Source of the DNA: Tetraselmis striata
Lineage: Eukaryota; Chlorophyta; Chlorodendrophyceae; Chlorodendrales; Chlorodendraceae
Reading direction: 5' to 3'
Length of the DNA stretch: 64,000 nt
Assembly (NCBI GenBank): GCA_006384855.1
Contig: VCJN01000861.1
Location: 1-64,000 of the forward strand
Below, in pieces: positions 11,250 to 22,309 of the stretch. A program made the position numbers and the translations under genes. How positions within the stretch are numbered: position 1 is the stretch's first letter; each line of letters opens with the position of its first letter. Below the pieces are notes generated by a model that saw nothing but the letters and a program-made list of their open reading frames with translations, did no database searches and was not told where the DNA came from.

Positions 11250-11810
11250 ATGTTCCCGGCGAAGTTTTCTTATCGCACCGCGGCAGCCTTGCTGCTTAGC
11301 CTTGTGCTGGCGATCGACGGCAGTCAGCACATTGCTGCTGCTGCGCGCGGTCACCGCCGAGGGCTGTTGCATCAAGACAAGTCCCATATGGTGAAGTTCC
11401 AGGGAAGCGAGTTTCCCGAGTCCAAATACAAGAGCGGGGAGAAGCCCGACACAGACTGCGCGCAGTTCCCTGATCAGGACTACACGTGGGTCGCGGCGCT
11501 CAATCTCGGGTGCAAGCCGAAGAGCGGCAAGGAGCCCGTGAAAATCCACAAGGGCGACCGCGTCGAAGGATGCTCGGGGGACGATCCCGAAGACTGCCCA
11601 AAGCACTACGACGGCGCCTTCAATACCTGCCTGTCAATCGTCGACGGCGCTGTTTCGGGCGACAACTCCAAGCTGTACGCAGATGACGGAACCTGGATGA
11701 CATGGAACTCGGATAGCGAGGCGTGCTTCATCTTCTCCGAGACCGAGTGCAAAGAGCTGAGCGACGAGGACAGCAAGGATAACTCGTTCCAGTACTGCGG
11801 GTTCACTTGA
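11250..11810 (+). CDS. Secreted Cys-rich protein, 186 residues, unknown family
   Basis: This is an uninterrupted single-exon ORF with ATG in good context (GCCATGT). An N-terminal hydrophobic helix (AAALLLSLVLAIDG, about residues 11-24) followed by AAAARG is a typical cleavable signal peptide. The mature part is polar and acidic with eight cysteines in short contexts: TDCAQF, LGCKP, EGCSGDD, EDCPKH, NTCLS, EACFIF, TECKEL and QYCGF. Eight cysteines would allow four disulfides, so an extracellular or cell-wall role is likely. I do not recognise the family. No introns are seen, unlike the neighbouring genes, and the upstream sequence is duplicated block D2. Confidence 0.65.
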   Translation: MFPAKFSYRTAAALLLSLVLAIDGSQHIAAAARGHRRGLLHQDKSHMVKFQGSEFPESKYKSGEKPDTDCAQFPDQDYTWVAALNLGCKPKSGKEPVKIHKGDRVEGCSGDDPEDCPKHYDGAFNTCLSIVDGAVSGDNSKLYADDGTWMTWNSDSEACFIFSETECKELSDEDSKDNSFQYCGFT

Positions 11811-12136
11811 GGATATGGGCGACCACAAGAATGTGAGCAGCGCTGTGAAATGCCATAGAAAACAGAATTGATATGGTATGCTGCTAGCTTAACCCGCCCA
11901 GCCCGGAGGCCAGGGGATTGCTCGAGGGCATCACCCGACCCCAATTTGGTGCCTGGCTGTAGCGCTAGCCCCAGACAGCTCTGATAGGTACTGATGATAA
12001 GGAATACCCCCCATACAGCCAATGTTCGGAAAGGCGGAGCTCTCCCGCTGTAACTACGCATTAATGTATTACAGTGGCGACTTCATCTTTCTTTTCTTAC
12101 ATCACTGCTTGAAGAGGTGCGCACTAAAAGCAGGAC

Positions 12137-12930
12137 TAAATAAAAGCAATTCTGAAAGGTTGCCAGCAAAAAAGAGATATAAGCCTGAAACCAAGGGTCA
12201 AGCAGAAGGGCAGGGAGCCAAAAACCAAGGCAGAGCCACGGGAACCAGGAAGCCACCAAGTTGCCAAGAAACCAAAGTAGGCTCCAGGGAGACACTGAAA
12301 GCCAAGGAACGACCAGGAAAAACCGACAGGGAAACATGAAACCAATTGGAACCACCGCCCAGGGGTGGGCTATCAGCCGCGGCGAGTGCGCTTGCAGCCA
12401 ATGACCCCGGTCATAGCAACACATGCCGACAAGCGACGCGGCGCGGGCACAGGAGCACCATCACGTGCCGCACGCACCGCTGCGACCCCGCCAAGAACAT
12501 TGCGGAGAAACGGCGGCGCTACGCAGACAAGAACTGGCCGATGTGCTGGCCAGTGTGCGTGTGGCTAGCTTACGCAAGCTCCACCAAGAAAGCCTCGGCG
12601 TGCGGGGCCAGCGCGCTGAACTCAGAGACGGCGAAAGGAACAAAGCGAAGCATGCCGGCGGCGTTTAGGACACCCTCGTCATACTTTTGGATTTTGTGGC
12701 ACTCTGCGGCCCGCAACGCAGTCGTTGGATCCGAGCTTGACACGCCAAGGATGGGGGCAATGGTGGTATCAATAGCAACCGTGTTCCCGCGGATACCACC
12801 ATACCCAAAAAGCCCAACATCGGCCGCCGGCCGTCGCTGCCCTTCGAAACTGAAACAAGCACCGACGGTTCTGTGAGGATCTGGACACCCGCGCCTGGGG
12901 CGGACTTAACGTCGGAGAGCCCATGGCGAC
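12137..12930 (-). mobile_element. 3' fragment of a LINE-like retroelement, copy 1
   Basis: About 800 bases match 48189-48990 closely along the whole length, including a stretch with no coding capacity near 12137-12480. On the minus strand the homologous copy at 48-49 kb encodes the C-terminal part of an algal LINE-type polyprotein (VGLFGYGGIRGNTVAVDTTY). Here the reading frame is broken several times, so this is a 5'-truncated, decayed copy. The flanks 11811-12136 and 12931-13296 show no gene. Confidence 0.75.
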
Positions 12931-13179
12931 TTCACCCAGTTCTCCCTCTGAGCAACTGCCTAGCTTGTTGCAACTTCTCCCCATCATGTTGCCCATGGAC
13001 AAACTCACGCCCCTGTCACCACCTCGCATAACTGCACCGCCCAGGCCGCAGCGGACGTGCAGCATCCGTGGCTGCCTGGGTGTCTCGCATCATCCTGCGA
13101 CGCCCGGCGCACTCATTCGCTGATCACGAGCCGACCACGCTATCACGAGTGGGCATCGTAGAGTCCCAGCCGGCTTGCA

Positions 13180-13184
13180 TTACA
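13180..13184 (-). terminator. TGTAA signal after the AAA gene
   Basis: TTACA on the plus strand reads TGTAA on the minus strand, 113 bases after the stop codon of the AAA ATPase gene. Confidence 0.35.
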
Positions 13185-13296
13185 TATATGAGTAGCTCTG
13201 GGCGCCCCCCAACTCGAGCTGCTGCACTCGGTGGGTGTACGGGTACAGAGAATCTCCTCTCAGACCCCCCCACCCCCCTCTCGAGAGGTCCCATCC

Positions 13297-14804
13297 TCAC
13301 ACACCTCCCCGCTCGTGCGCCCAGGACTCCAGGCGCGCCGCCTTCCCCGACGGAACGCTGGGACCCACCGCGCGGACCGCGGCCATGAAGTCCGCCAGCC
13401 GCTTCGGGGCGCCGCTCGCTGCGCGGGCGCCTGCAAACACTTTGATGCACACCCCCTCGATGTCCGCGACGCTGAAGCCCGCGGTCGCACTGCGCCAAAG
13501 GGCGGCCAGGGAAGGGGCCGGGGGGGGGGGGGGGGGGGGCAGACGGCAGCGGCGGCAGGGTCAGGTCGGAGCGCGCCCATGCAGGGATGGCCCGGCCAAG
13601 ACGAGCGCGGCGTCCCCAGCGTTCCGTCGGGGAAGAAGTCAGCGGGGGAGCACCACAACCGCTGGCCGTGGTGGTGTGGTTGCGCCATGCAGAAACACGG
13701 TGGCAGTGTCCAATCACCACACGCACACACACACAGACACACACGAAGTGGCGCCAGCGAGAAGGGCACAGTTGGGGCAAGCAGTCAACACGGCATTCAC
13801 AGGCCTACAGACATAAAGCGGGGCGACATACGAAAACGAATGGACGGTTGTTCTCTTCTAGACACAGCAGGCACTGACCCGTGCATATACACGCCGGGGC
13901 GCGAAAACAAATGTAGGGTGTCACAACGGACGCCGCGCTGCTGGCGCATCCATATCGGAACCTCCTGCGCCGCGCCCTTACTCTCGCGATGGCAAGGAAA
14001 CAAATCATACCGATAATGAGAAACGTTTGACGGCAGGGAATTCTGCTGAGAGCGGCAACGGGTGTTCTTGTTTCATCAACGCGGCAACGGCGTGTAGGTG
14101 CTTGTTTCATGATACGGATGGGGGCGGAGGGTTTTAGGTCAACCCCTAAAATCCGTGGGGGGGGGGGGGGGGGGGCACCATGCCAGCTGCTCGATGTCCT
14201 CCACACCGAGCGCGGCGCGGTCGCTGTGCACTGCGAGGTGGCTGAAGATGAGGTCCTCCCGCGCCGCCGCCTGCGGACGCCGGGGGGGGGGGGGGGGGGG
14301 GGACACACATTCGTTGGGCAGCGCGGCGGCGGGCATCAAGTCAAAGTGGCAGAGTATGGGAGGAAGAGGGGGTGGGGGGAGGATTGGGGTTACCGAGGGC
14401 AGCGGCATGAAGAAGCAGTGGCCGAGGGCCTGCAGGAGCGCCGGGCTCAGCGTTTCCGGGCGCGCCGTGGCGAGCAACACCACCACGCTGCGCGACGGCG
14501 CGGCAGAGCAGGCCTCCAGGTACAGGCACAGGTCTGGCGGGGGAGGCCGGGGGAGCGTCAGCGTCATGCCCGCTGCCGGTCCGGCAGGGGGCTCAGCTAC
14601 GGTCAGGGCGCAGGCGGGGTGATGTCCGGGGGGGGGGGGGGGGGGGAAGGGGGAGGGTGGGCTCGCACCCAACATGAGCTGCTCGCGGAGCTCCCGCGCC
14701 GCCTTCCCCTTGGGCTGCTGGTCCAGGTAGTCGAGCGCCAGCACCGCCCGGCGGCTGCCCATCGCCTTGGAGAAGGCCGCGTCCTGGGCCTCGCGCTCCT
14801 TCCC
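13297..14804 (-). CDS. Degenerate AAA-family ATPase, 3' four exons
   Basis: Four minus-strand exons join in phase: 14804-14669, 14533-14394, 14270-14179 and 13489-13297, giving 186 residues to the stop. In order they hold a Walker-B-like strand (RRAVLALDYLDQQPKGKAA), a sensor-1 and arginine-finger-like segment (SVVVLLATARPETLSPALLQ, then FFMPLP), and the helical lid (ATAGFSVADIEGVCIKVFAG). The C-terminus FMAAVRAVGPSVPSG followed by RLESWAHERGG resembles the end of meiotic-clade AAA proteins such as katanin p60 and VPS4. The Walker-B strand has D-Y where active enzymes have D-E, and no Walker-A exon is found upstream. It may be an inactive ATPase, a pseudogene, or have unrecognised 5' exons. 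Sense C runs follow three donors. Confidence 0.65.
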
Positions 14805-15227
14805 CTGCGGCCGCCGGCCGCACGTTAGCCCGACCCCGCCCGTGCTGCCTGGCCGGGACCCGGCAGCTCAGGGTGACCGAGCTTGCGATCATAACCAGCC
14901 ATGAACAAGAAATGCAGAGAGGATCAACACGACACGGCGACTTTGCTCTCGAGCCTTACTTGGGCACCCTGCCTGCTGATACGCTGCGGAAATGAGCTCC
15001 GCTCAATTAACGAGCACGCAGGCGGCAGAAATTGTTAACGGCGGTGCCTGGCCGCGCTTTGCCACCTTCTAGCGTTTTCCTATTGATTGTTATTATATTC
15101 TGCTGTGTGTTATTATATCACCTGTTGTGTGTTCTCTTATTAATACTGGCAGGTACATCACGGGATTCGCAATATTCCTCGAGTTCTGGTACTACTACCA
15201 GGACGATATATACGCTCCTTGTACGCC

Positions 15228-15738
15228 TCCCAATAAATAACGCATATGCAGTAATTGTTAACGTAATCTCATCGCCGTGCATCGGTCCGCATTTATGTAT
15301 TGCTATCTATTTTAACGAATGTACGTAAACTTAATTGCCTGAGGAAATGTGCCATACCCAATCAAAACTGTACTTATTGCTGTTCGATTTCGATTTGCGA
15401 TACGGCTAAGATGTGTCTGTAAGTTTTCCTTCAAGAAAAGCCAAATCCGTAGGACATTGTCTAATATATGATTTTCATATTTTCCTAATAAATAACTCCT
15501 AATAAATATGCAGTAATCGTTAACGTAATCTCATCGCCGTGCATCGGTCCGCATTCATGTATTGCTATCTATTTTAACCAATGTACGTAAACATATTTTT
15601 CCTGAGGAAATGTGCAATACCCAATCAAAACTGTACTTAGTGCTGTTCGATCTCGATATGCGATACGGCTAAGATGTATCTGTCAGTTTTCCTTCAAGAA
15701 AAGCCAAATTTGCAGGACATTTTCTATTACATTCTTTA
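15228..15738. repeat. AT-rich tandem duplication, two units of about 262 bases
   Basis: Unit 1 (about 15228-15475) and unit 2 (about 15490-15738) share long identical blocks, such as GTTAACGTAATCTCATCGCC and AAGAAAAGCCAAAT. Their equivalent points are 262 bases apart. The interval 14805-15848, between two convergently oriented ends, is otherwise AT-rich and gene-free. Confidence 0.85.
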
Positions 15739-15848
15739 AATATTCTTTATTTTACCGCACCTACACCCTAATAGACCAGTAAGTTAAACTGGTGTAATAA
15801 ACCACCATTAAAATTGACCGCTGCCCTACGGCATCACATAAAAAAAAC

Positions 15849-15853
15849 TTACA
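15849..15853 (-). terminator. TGTAA overlapping the stop codon of the NuSAP-like gene
   Basis: The minus strand reads TTTTTGTAAG. The TAA of TGTAA is the in-frame stop codon of the gene that ends at 15849. Confidence 0.35.
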
Positions 15854-16423
15854 AAAAGTGTGAAAAACTGGAAAACAATTCGTGGCGAGCGGGGCTTGCC
15901 TGGAATGGGCCGGTCATGGCATCGGCCGCGATGTGCATGTAGGTGGCGTCCAGCTCCGTGGCGACCGCCTCGCCCACGCGGCACACGGCGTCGTGCGCCA
16001 GCATGAGCGCGAAGGGGGGCTGCGGGGAGTCCTGCGCCCGGGGGTCAACAGGGGCGCGCGTCACCCGGCAGTCTGCCAGACGGTGTCTGCCCGGGCAGAG
16101 GCAGCGCGGCGTACGTGCGGGATTGTACCTCCTGGAGCAGCCTCGCCCGGATCTGCGGCAGGCAGGGCAGCGCCTCGGGCACGCCGTCCCAGCTCAGGGC
16201 TGCAAGGCGGCCAGGCCGGGGGGGGGGGGGGGGGGGGGGGGGGGTTCCATTGAGATCGCGGGTCGCAAGAGCGATCACTGGTGTCGCACCATCAGCCCGC
16301 AGATTCCGCGTGGTGCATTCTGAAGGTTTCCAGGTAAGTGTAGCATTTCCTTCGTCACAAAGCTGTTAACACCATTGATATATATCATATATATATATAT
16401 GTATATATTTCTGTATATTTCTG

Positions 16424-16458
<35 letters not shown>

Positions 16459-19400
16459 ATTTACACATTGACACCCTCATATACACCTTATATAAGTGCG
16501 CTGATAAATATACGAGAGCTGACGCACCTACAAGAACCCTTACGACTAGGCGCAAATTGGAACCGCGTGCAACCTATACAAACATTGGCTATAGTTCTGC
16601 AATAGTTTCGTCTGCTTTTGACCTCTGGCAGGCAGGGGAGCTTTCTATTTGCAGTGTTCCTGTTACTACGTCGGCACCTGCACATATGCATGAATGTATG
16701 AATGAATGAATGGATAGCAAACCCAACACGTGGTCCCGCTACCTGCTGCCTTCAGGGCGTGAGCCTCCACGAGCTGCGCGGGGCTGGCAGCCGGCTTGCT
16801 CGCGGGCGCCGCGGCCCGGCCCTTCTTGGCCGCGCTCTTGGCGGGCGTGACGTGCATCATGTCGGCCACTGACTGCGCCTCCTCCATCAGGCGGCTGTTT
16901 AGCTTGGGCGACAGCGGCGGCGCAGGGGCCGCCGCCGCCGCCGGCCGCCCCGGGCGCGCCGCCTTGCTGGCGGTGCCCTTGGGGATGCGGGTGTTGGCGC
17001 CGGTGGAGCGGGGCGTGGCTGCGGCGGCGCGGCGGACGGTGGCGGGCGTGCTTGCGCCGAAGCCATGTGGCTGCCTGCCGGGGGCCCGCAGCCCGGGGCG
17101 CTGCGCTGTCGCAGGCGTCTGCATGGGGGGAGGCCGGGAAGCGGGGACCTTAGGCACCATGCCAGGATGGGCTGGCAGATGCACCGGCTCTGCGCGCGCC
17201 CCTCAGGCGCCAACCCCCGCCGTCTTTCAGTACAGACGAGCCCCTCCCCTCTACCGCCGGCTCCCTCCGGCCCCTTCCAGGGATCCGCCTCGCCCAACCC
17301 ATACCGCCGGCCCCCATGTTTTCTCGGGCGCCGGCGTACTCAATAGAACCCCTAAACCGATGGTGGCAAGCCTGATATGGGGGGGTCGCCTGCCAGCTGT
17401 AGGAACACTCGATTCAGTTCTGCCTGCAGTTGGCCTCTGACAGGCGGGGCAGGGTGATATTCGCGGCGCTGCTATTCCTACGCCAGCACCGGGGGCGGCC
17501 AGCACACGGATGGGCTCCGGGCAGTAGTACCAGTACCTGTGGTGGCGGCGGCTTTGGCTGCGCGCGGACCTTCGCCGAGGTGCGCTGCAGCGAGGGCGTC
17601 GCCCTCTTGGCCACAATCGCCCCCGGCGGCAGCCGCGACTTCACGGCCTTCATGCGCGAGCGTGGGGTCTTGCTACCGGCGGCGGCCGGCGTGGCGGGCA
17701 GCGCCGCCGCAGGCGGCCGGGGCGCGGCGCGCGCGGTGGCGGGCGCCGCCTGCCCCGCTGCGGCGGCGGCCCGGCGGGTGGGCCGCGCCTGCGGAGTGGC
17801 AAACGCATAGCCCTGCCGGGCAGGGGTGGGCTTGGCTGCCGCCGGCCGCTTGGCGGCTGTACGGGGCCCCGGCTGGGCGCGACCAGCCCCGGGGGTGGCG
17901 GCCTTGGGGGTGGCGGAGCCCAGAGCCGCCGGGTCCCGCCGCCGCGGCGTGACGCCCTGGCGCTTGAAGGTGCGCGGGGCGCCGCGAGCCATGAGCTTGG
18001 TATAGGCAGTGGCAGGCGGCGACTTGGGGATCGCCACCTTGGCGGCGCCCTCCTTGCGGCGAGGCGTCGTGCTGGACGACTTGGCGGCGGCGGCGCGGAT
18101 GCTCATAGCCTGCGCCACTCTGCCGGAGGGCAAAGCAGGGGACTGCTGTCAGGCAACGACCCCCCCCCCCCCCCCCCCCCCCACCCTTCCCTCATCACCA
18201 GCACGCCACAGCGCCGCATCGTGTAACGTCAATCTCTGCATTCGGATCGGCAGTAGGACAGATCATCAAGAGGGGGCGGAGCCGGGCCACCGCACCGCGC
18301 CTCCAAGTCCTCGCTTGGCTGCTTGCTGCTCATGCCAGACTGCGACCTATTCCACAAAAGAAGAGGGGGGCAGGAAGGGGCGCCGGGGGGGGGGGGGGGG
18401 GGGGGTTAGGAGGCGTGGGAGCTGCTGCCTCACTATGCCATCTACGCGGGCGCTGATAGGGCATGTCGGCACCCTGGAGTGCCAACACACCTATGAGACC
18501 CCGTCATGCGAGCCTCGAGGTTGGGTTGCATGCAACCTATATCAGCAACCCTTACGATACCGGGCCGCCGCACCCATGCAGTCCTTGCTATAACCATCAA
18601 ATTGGGCCTCCAATAAACCTGTAAAAACCTAGAGGAACCTATTAAACCCCTATGACAACCCTCAAATCGGGTTTGCTAGCAACGTAAATGAACCTCTAAG
18701 AACATTCTCCGTAGTCACGCCGTAGTTTTGTCTACATTTGTCCTCTGGCAGGAAGAGCAGGGTCTTCTTCGCAGTGGCTTTAGTACCGCGTCGGCACTCG
18801 TGCTGTGCCGTCGGTGCGCATAGGACACATTCTACTACAAGCCTGGCTCGCCATGTGCCGTGAGTATACGGCGGGTTTGTCCAGCGGGGCATCACTGCAC
18901 ACTAAACGAGGCAGGAGGAGGGGGTGGGGAGGCGCACACCGCCGCATGGCATCCTCCTGGCTGCTGCGCAGCTTGTTCTGCAGCTTGGCCAGCTCCGCCC
19001 CCAGCAGCTCCATGTGCGCCGCCGCGCCCGGGTCGCCGCGCGCCTGCTGCGGAGGGCGGGGCGCCCCTGCCGCGGCGGCGGCCGGAGCAGGGGCGGCTGA
19101 CGGCCGCCGCGCGCCCGCCCCCATCCTGCTCCCCATCCCCGCCAGGGACATCATGCGCGGGGACAGCATCGCGTCCTCCGCGGCGCGGCGCGGCGTGCGG
19201 GGCGGCCTGGCGGGGTTGCCGCGCGCCGCGGGGGGAGGGGCGGCGGCGGCGGCCAGGGGGCGCGCCAGGGGCTGCGGCGGCGGGGTCGGCGCGGGCGGCT
19301 GGCAGGGGCCCATCGAGGGGGAGGCAGGGGGGCGCGCTGGGCTGCGCGACACCACGTCCAGCCACTCGTCGGTGCGTGTCCTCATGAGCGCATGTGGGGA

Positions 19401-21140
19401 CGGGAAGCAGCCTGGCAGCCGCACCGCCACCAGCGACAGTCAGAGGCGGCCAGGCCATCCACGGGTGCCGCACAAGGGTACGGCGCCTTTTAGAACCCGC
19501 AACACAACCCTCACATCAGGGTGGCGTGTTACCTATAGGCACACCCCCCCACAGCGCCGTCATTGTTCCATCTACATGTGGCCACTCATACACAGGGCAT
19601 ATTCCTATTGGGATACACAGGGCATATTCCTGTTCTAATCACTGCGCCGGTACGCGTAGGGTGCCCCCCCCCCCCCCCCCCCCCCCCTTCCTTTCGAGCT
19701 GATCCCGGGGTGAGGTGCCACGGGCAATGCAGCGCGGCTGGGTGAGTGAGAAGAGTGCCCCAAGGCCAGCCTTACCTGCCCGCGCCAGCAGCGACTCGCG
19801 CAGGGAGGCGCGGCGTGTGTCCCCCTTGCCGGGCGTGACCGCCCCGGGCGCCGGCTGCACTGCATACTCCTGTCGAATGCGGGGTGGGCAGGGGGGGAAG
19901 GCACCGTGAGCGCCCTGGCGACCTGTTCCTGGCCTCCGCATGCACAGCCCCCTGGCCATGCACACCTTGCCCTTGCCCTTGCCGCGGACCAGGCGCCTGA
20001 GGCTCTCCCTAATGCCGCTGCTGCGGCGGCTGCTGGCCGAGGCGGACGACACGCTGTTGTCGATGCTGTCCGGCCCGGGCGTGGCGGGCGAGCCCACCGC
20101 CACATCGGGGGCCGCGCGCAGCGGCGTCTCCGCGTCCGCAACCTCCTCGTCGCGTGCCCCGTGGATGCGGAAGCCGGTCAGGGAGGGGGAGGTCACGGGG
20201 TTCTGCCCCGTCTCACATGCCGACTGCGCCGGTGGGAAGCGGTCCGTGGAGTCCGTGAGCCGGTTGCCTGCGCAGCCAACAGGGCGGCGGCGTGTTAAAT
20301 AAGTTGCAACCTGCGGGAGGCATTTGTGCGGGTGATGACAGCGGAGAGTCGGCCTGCCGGGTTGGGCGCGCACTGATGGGCTGCAGCGCCTTGCCCATGG
20401 GGCTGGACAGCTTCTTCTTCGTCAGGGTGCTGGGAGGCCCGGTGGCTGCGGGGGCAAGGGGCAGGGGCAGGGACCAGCCGCGGGCGCAGCTTAGCACAGT
20501 CATGCTAGTCGGGTATCTGTGGGTCGAGGGCCCAACCGCGCGCTGTGTTTGTGTCTGTGGGTGCACGTGTGCGCGAGTCAGTATGTTGGGGTTGCTGTGG
20601 AAGGAGGGTGTGTAAGGGGGCGTCTGCGTCGCTGGGGATGTGGCACCCCCTCTCGTTCATTTGCTTTGCCATAACTGTCAAGCATTTGACCCTGCCAAGA
20701 AACAAGAGCACCGCCAATAATACACTGCCCTACTTGTCAGACGTCGAACCTAGACAAGCTGGAACGTGCGTTCCTGTAGCTGGCACGCTCGTACTATTTT
20801 ACGGGTTCTGATCGGTTAGTGCGGGCCCGGGCACCCGCAGATGATGGGACGCGTTGGCGGCTGCGGGTTGGCCCGCCTCACCGGCTGACTTGGAGTAGGC
20901 GCTGCAGAACTCGGTGGAGGTGGTCTGCGTGGGCGACTGGTTCTCATCGGCGCTGCCGCCCGCCGCTGCAGCAGCAGTCACCAGCCCGCCGCCGCCCAGG
21001 AAGGTCAGCACCTCGCTGATGATTTCGGAGCTCTTCATGTTGCCGCGTACGCCGACCGTCTTGGCGACCGCCTGCAGCTCTCGCCGGCTCAGACTGCGCA
21101 GGGAGCCCTCGTCCCAGGAGGACGCAACGCTGCCAGCCAT
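15849..21140 (-). CDS. NuSAP-like protein: N-terminal SAP-type motif, basic Ala/Pro-rich body
   Basis: Nine minus-strand exons join in phase: 21140-20882, 20445-20374, 20267-19966, 19869-19776, 19411-18940, 18119-17537, 17118-16743, 16199-16129 and 16031-15849. They give 803 residues. Residues 15-50 form a SAP-like helical motif (LRSLSRRELQAVAKTVGVRG, then NMKSSEIISEVLTFL). Its spacing matches the N-terminus of nucleolar and spindle-associated proteins, which bind chromatin and microtubules in mitosis. The body is basic and low in complexity, with KKKLSSPMGK, RRSSGIRESLRRLVRGKGKG, TRRASLRESLLARAG, TPRSRMKAVKSR and many TP/SP sites, suggesting cell-cycle phosphorylation. A short coiled coil (ELLGAELAKLQNKLRSSQED) and a more ordered C-terminus follow. 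Orthology rests on the short motif and overall layout. A generic SAP/Rho_N-like DNA-binding protein is the alternative. Confidence 0.72.
16375..16465. repeat. TATA/TG microsatellite in an intron
   Basis: A run of ATATATGTATATAT followed by (TG)n lies in the intron between the 16743 and 16199 exon edges of the NuSAP-like gene. It has no coding potential. Confidence 0.75.
16570..16685. repeat. MITE-like repeat M, fragment
   Basis: The core here is TTTCGTCTGCTTTTGACCTC, TGGCAGGCAGGG, GCAGTGTTCCTG and CGTCGGCACCTG. Related cores occur at about 17395-17460, 18690-18800, 38865-39010, 40440-40750 and 53340-53460. This fragment lies in an intron of the NuSAP-like gene. Confidence 0.6.
18530..18800. 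repeat. MITE-like repeat M, diverged copy
   Basis: It contains the family core as CCTCTGGCAGGAAGAGCAGGG, followed by GCAGTGGC and GTCGGCACTCG. It sits in the long intron between the 18940 and 18119 exon edges of the NuSAP-like gene. That intron also carries a C run (18162-18182) and a G run (18385-18404). Confidence 0.55.
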
Positions 21141-22251
21141 GCTGCCGTCACGTGGCCTCACTGTCGAGTGGGTGGGCAGTGGGGAGTGGTCAAGCTAGCA
21201 CGCGGCTGGCTGACGGTCCGCCGCAGACGAGTTGGGCCGGCGTGGTCGTACTCACAGCCACCGCGGACACAGGCCGGCTGAGCAGCCAGGACAGGGCGTC
21301 CTGCTACGCGTCCAACACCTCGCCGAGAGGAATACCTGCGGAGGTGCCGGCGTCAGGCGCCCGAGAACAACGTCGCGTGCACCGTTCGTACAGGCTTGCC
21401 AGCCAGCGATTGGACGGCCTCGCTCGGCCGACGGTCACCTTGGTGTGGTGTGTGGGCTCCCCCGTGCTGTACCGACAGACCCATCGCGGTCAAAGTGTGT
21501 GGTGTTGCGGCACCGCGGCGTAGTCCGGCTATCCGGCTATCCATCGGCCCGTACCAAGGTACCAGTACCAGAACCGTACCGCCAAGGCCGCCCGCCCGGG
21601 GCGGGCGAGCAGACGCGTCCGGCCGGATGACAGGCGGACGACATGCACACTATTCGCCGCCGCCTGATGGAACTTCAGAAACGCCCCCGCCGTTGACCGC
21701 CGTCCACACATTTTAAACCTCACGCGGTTCATGTCGTGAGTTTAAGTACCCGGGTACTAGATGCTTACCACAAGTACTTTGGAGTCATGGACTACGTTGC
21801 TTCGGAGTACTGTACCTGTACTGCTATTTAAAAGGCGTCATCGGTGAAAACATCAACTGCACTTTGGCCTTATGTTCTAGCGGGGTGCGGTCACTGCTTG
21901 CGCGCGCCGTACGCTGGATGATCCTTTGTAGTTGTCCTACAGTATGCAGAGGGCCCTCTGGTTGATGTGTCCCGCTGTCCGCGCCAAGACCGCCACTTGT
22001 CCGCGGCTGCTGTGGTTCTGCGCGCTGGGCGGCCTGCTGATGGCGACCCGGCTATGCTGGCGAACCGGCGGGCCGCGCAGATCCAGGCCTCCGCTGGTGC
22101 GCCGCCCTCGTCATAAGAATTCCGCGCAGATCCAAGGAGGGCAAGGCCGGAATAATAATTGCGCCGACGCAGTAGTGCGCCCGTTCCAGTATTCGCGCCC
22201 ACCCGGTTGCCGCGCACCGCCAGTACAGTCAGTTTGCCGCCTCTTGCGGGC
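21141..22251. other. Divergent intergenic region, NuSAP-like / UBA5
   Basis: About 1.1 kb separates the starts of two divergently transcribed genes. It includes GGTACC/GTACCA-rich stretches near 21555-21580 and 21740-21830. No ORF here looks coding; the open frames are in GC-rich sequence on both strands. Regulatory elements for both genes are expected here, but I recognise only the TATA box at 22252. Confidence 0.5.
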
Positions 22252-22258
22252 TATAAAA
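22252..22258 (+). promoter_or_regulatory. TATA box of UBA5
   Basis: TATAAAA in the context GCGGGCTATAAAAGCC lies 52 bases before the UBA5 start codon. This implies a very short 5' leader of roughly 25 bases. Confidence 0.7.
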
Positions 22259-22309
22259 GCCGCCGCGAAAATATACACGGTTCCCTTATTAACCGGTCAG
22301 CGTTCCACC

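Noticed and set aside
10881-11606. 241-codon minus ORF spanning the secreted-protein gene
   Set aside because: Its N-terminal half is the antisense of the secreted-protein gene. Only the part in duplicated block D2 may once have been coding.
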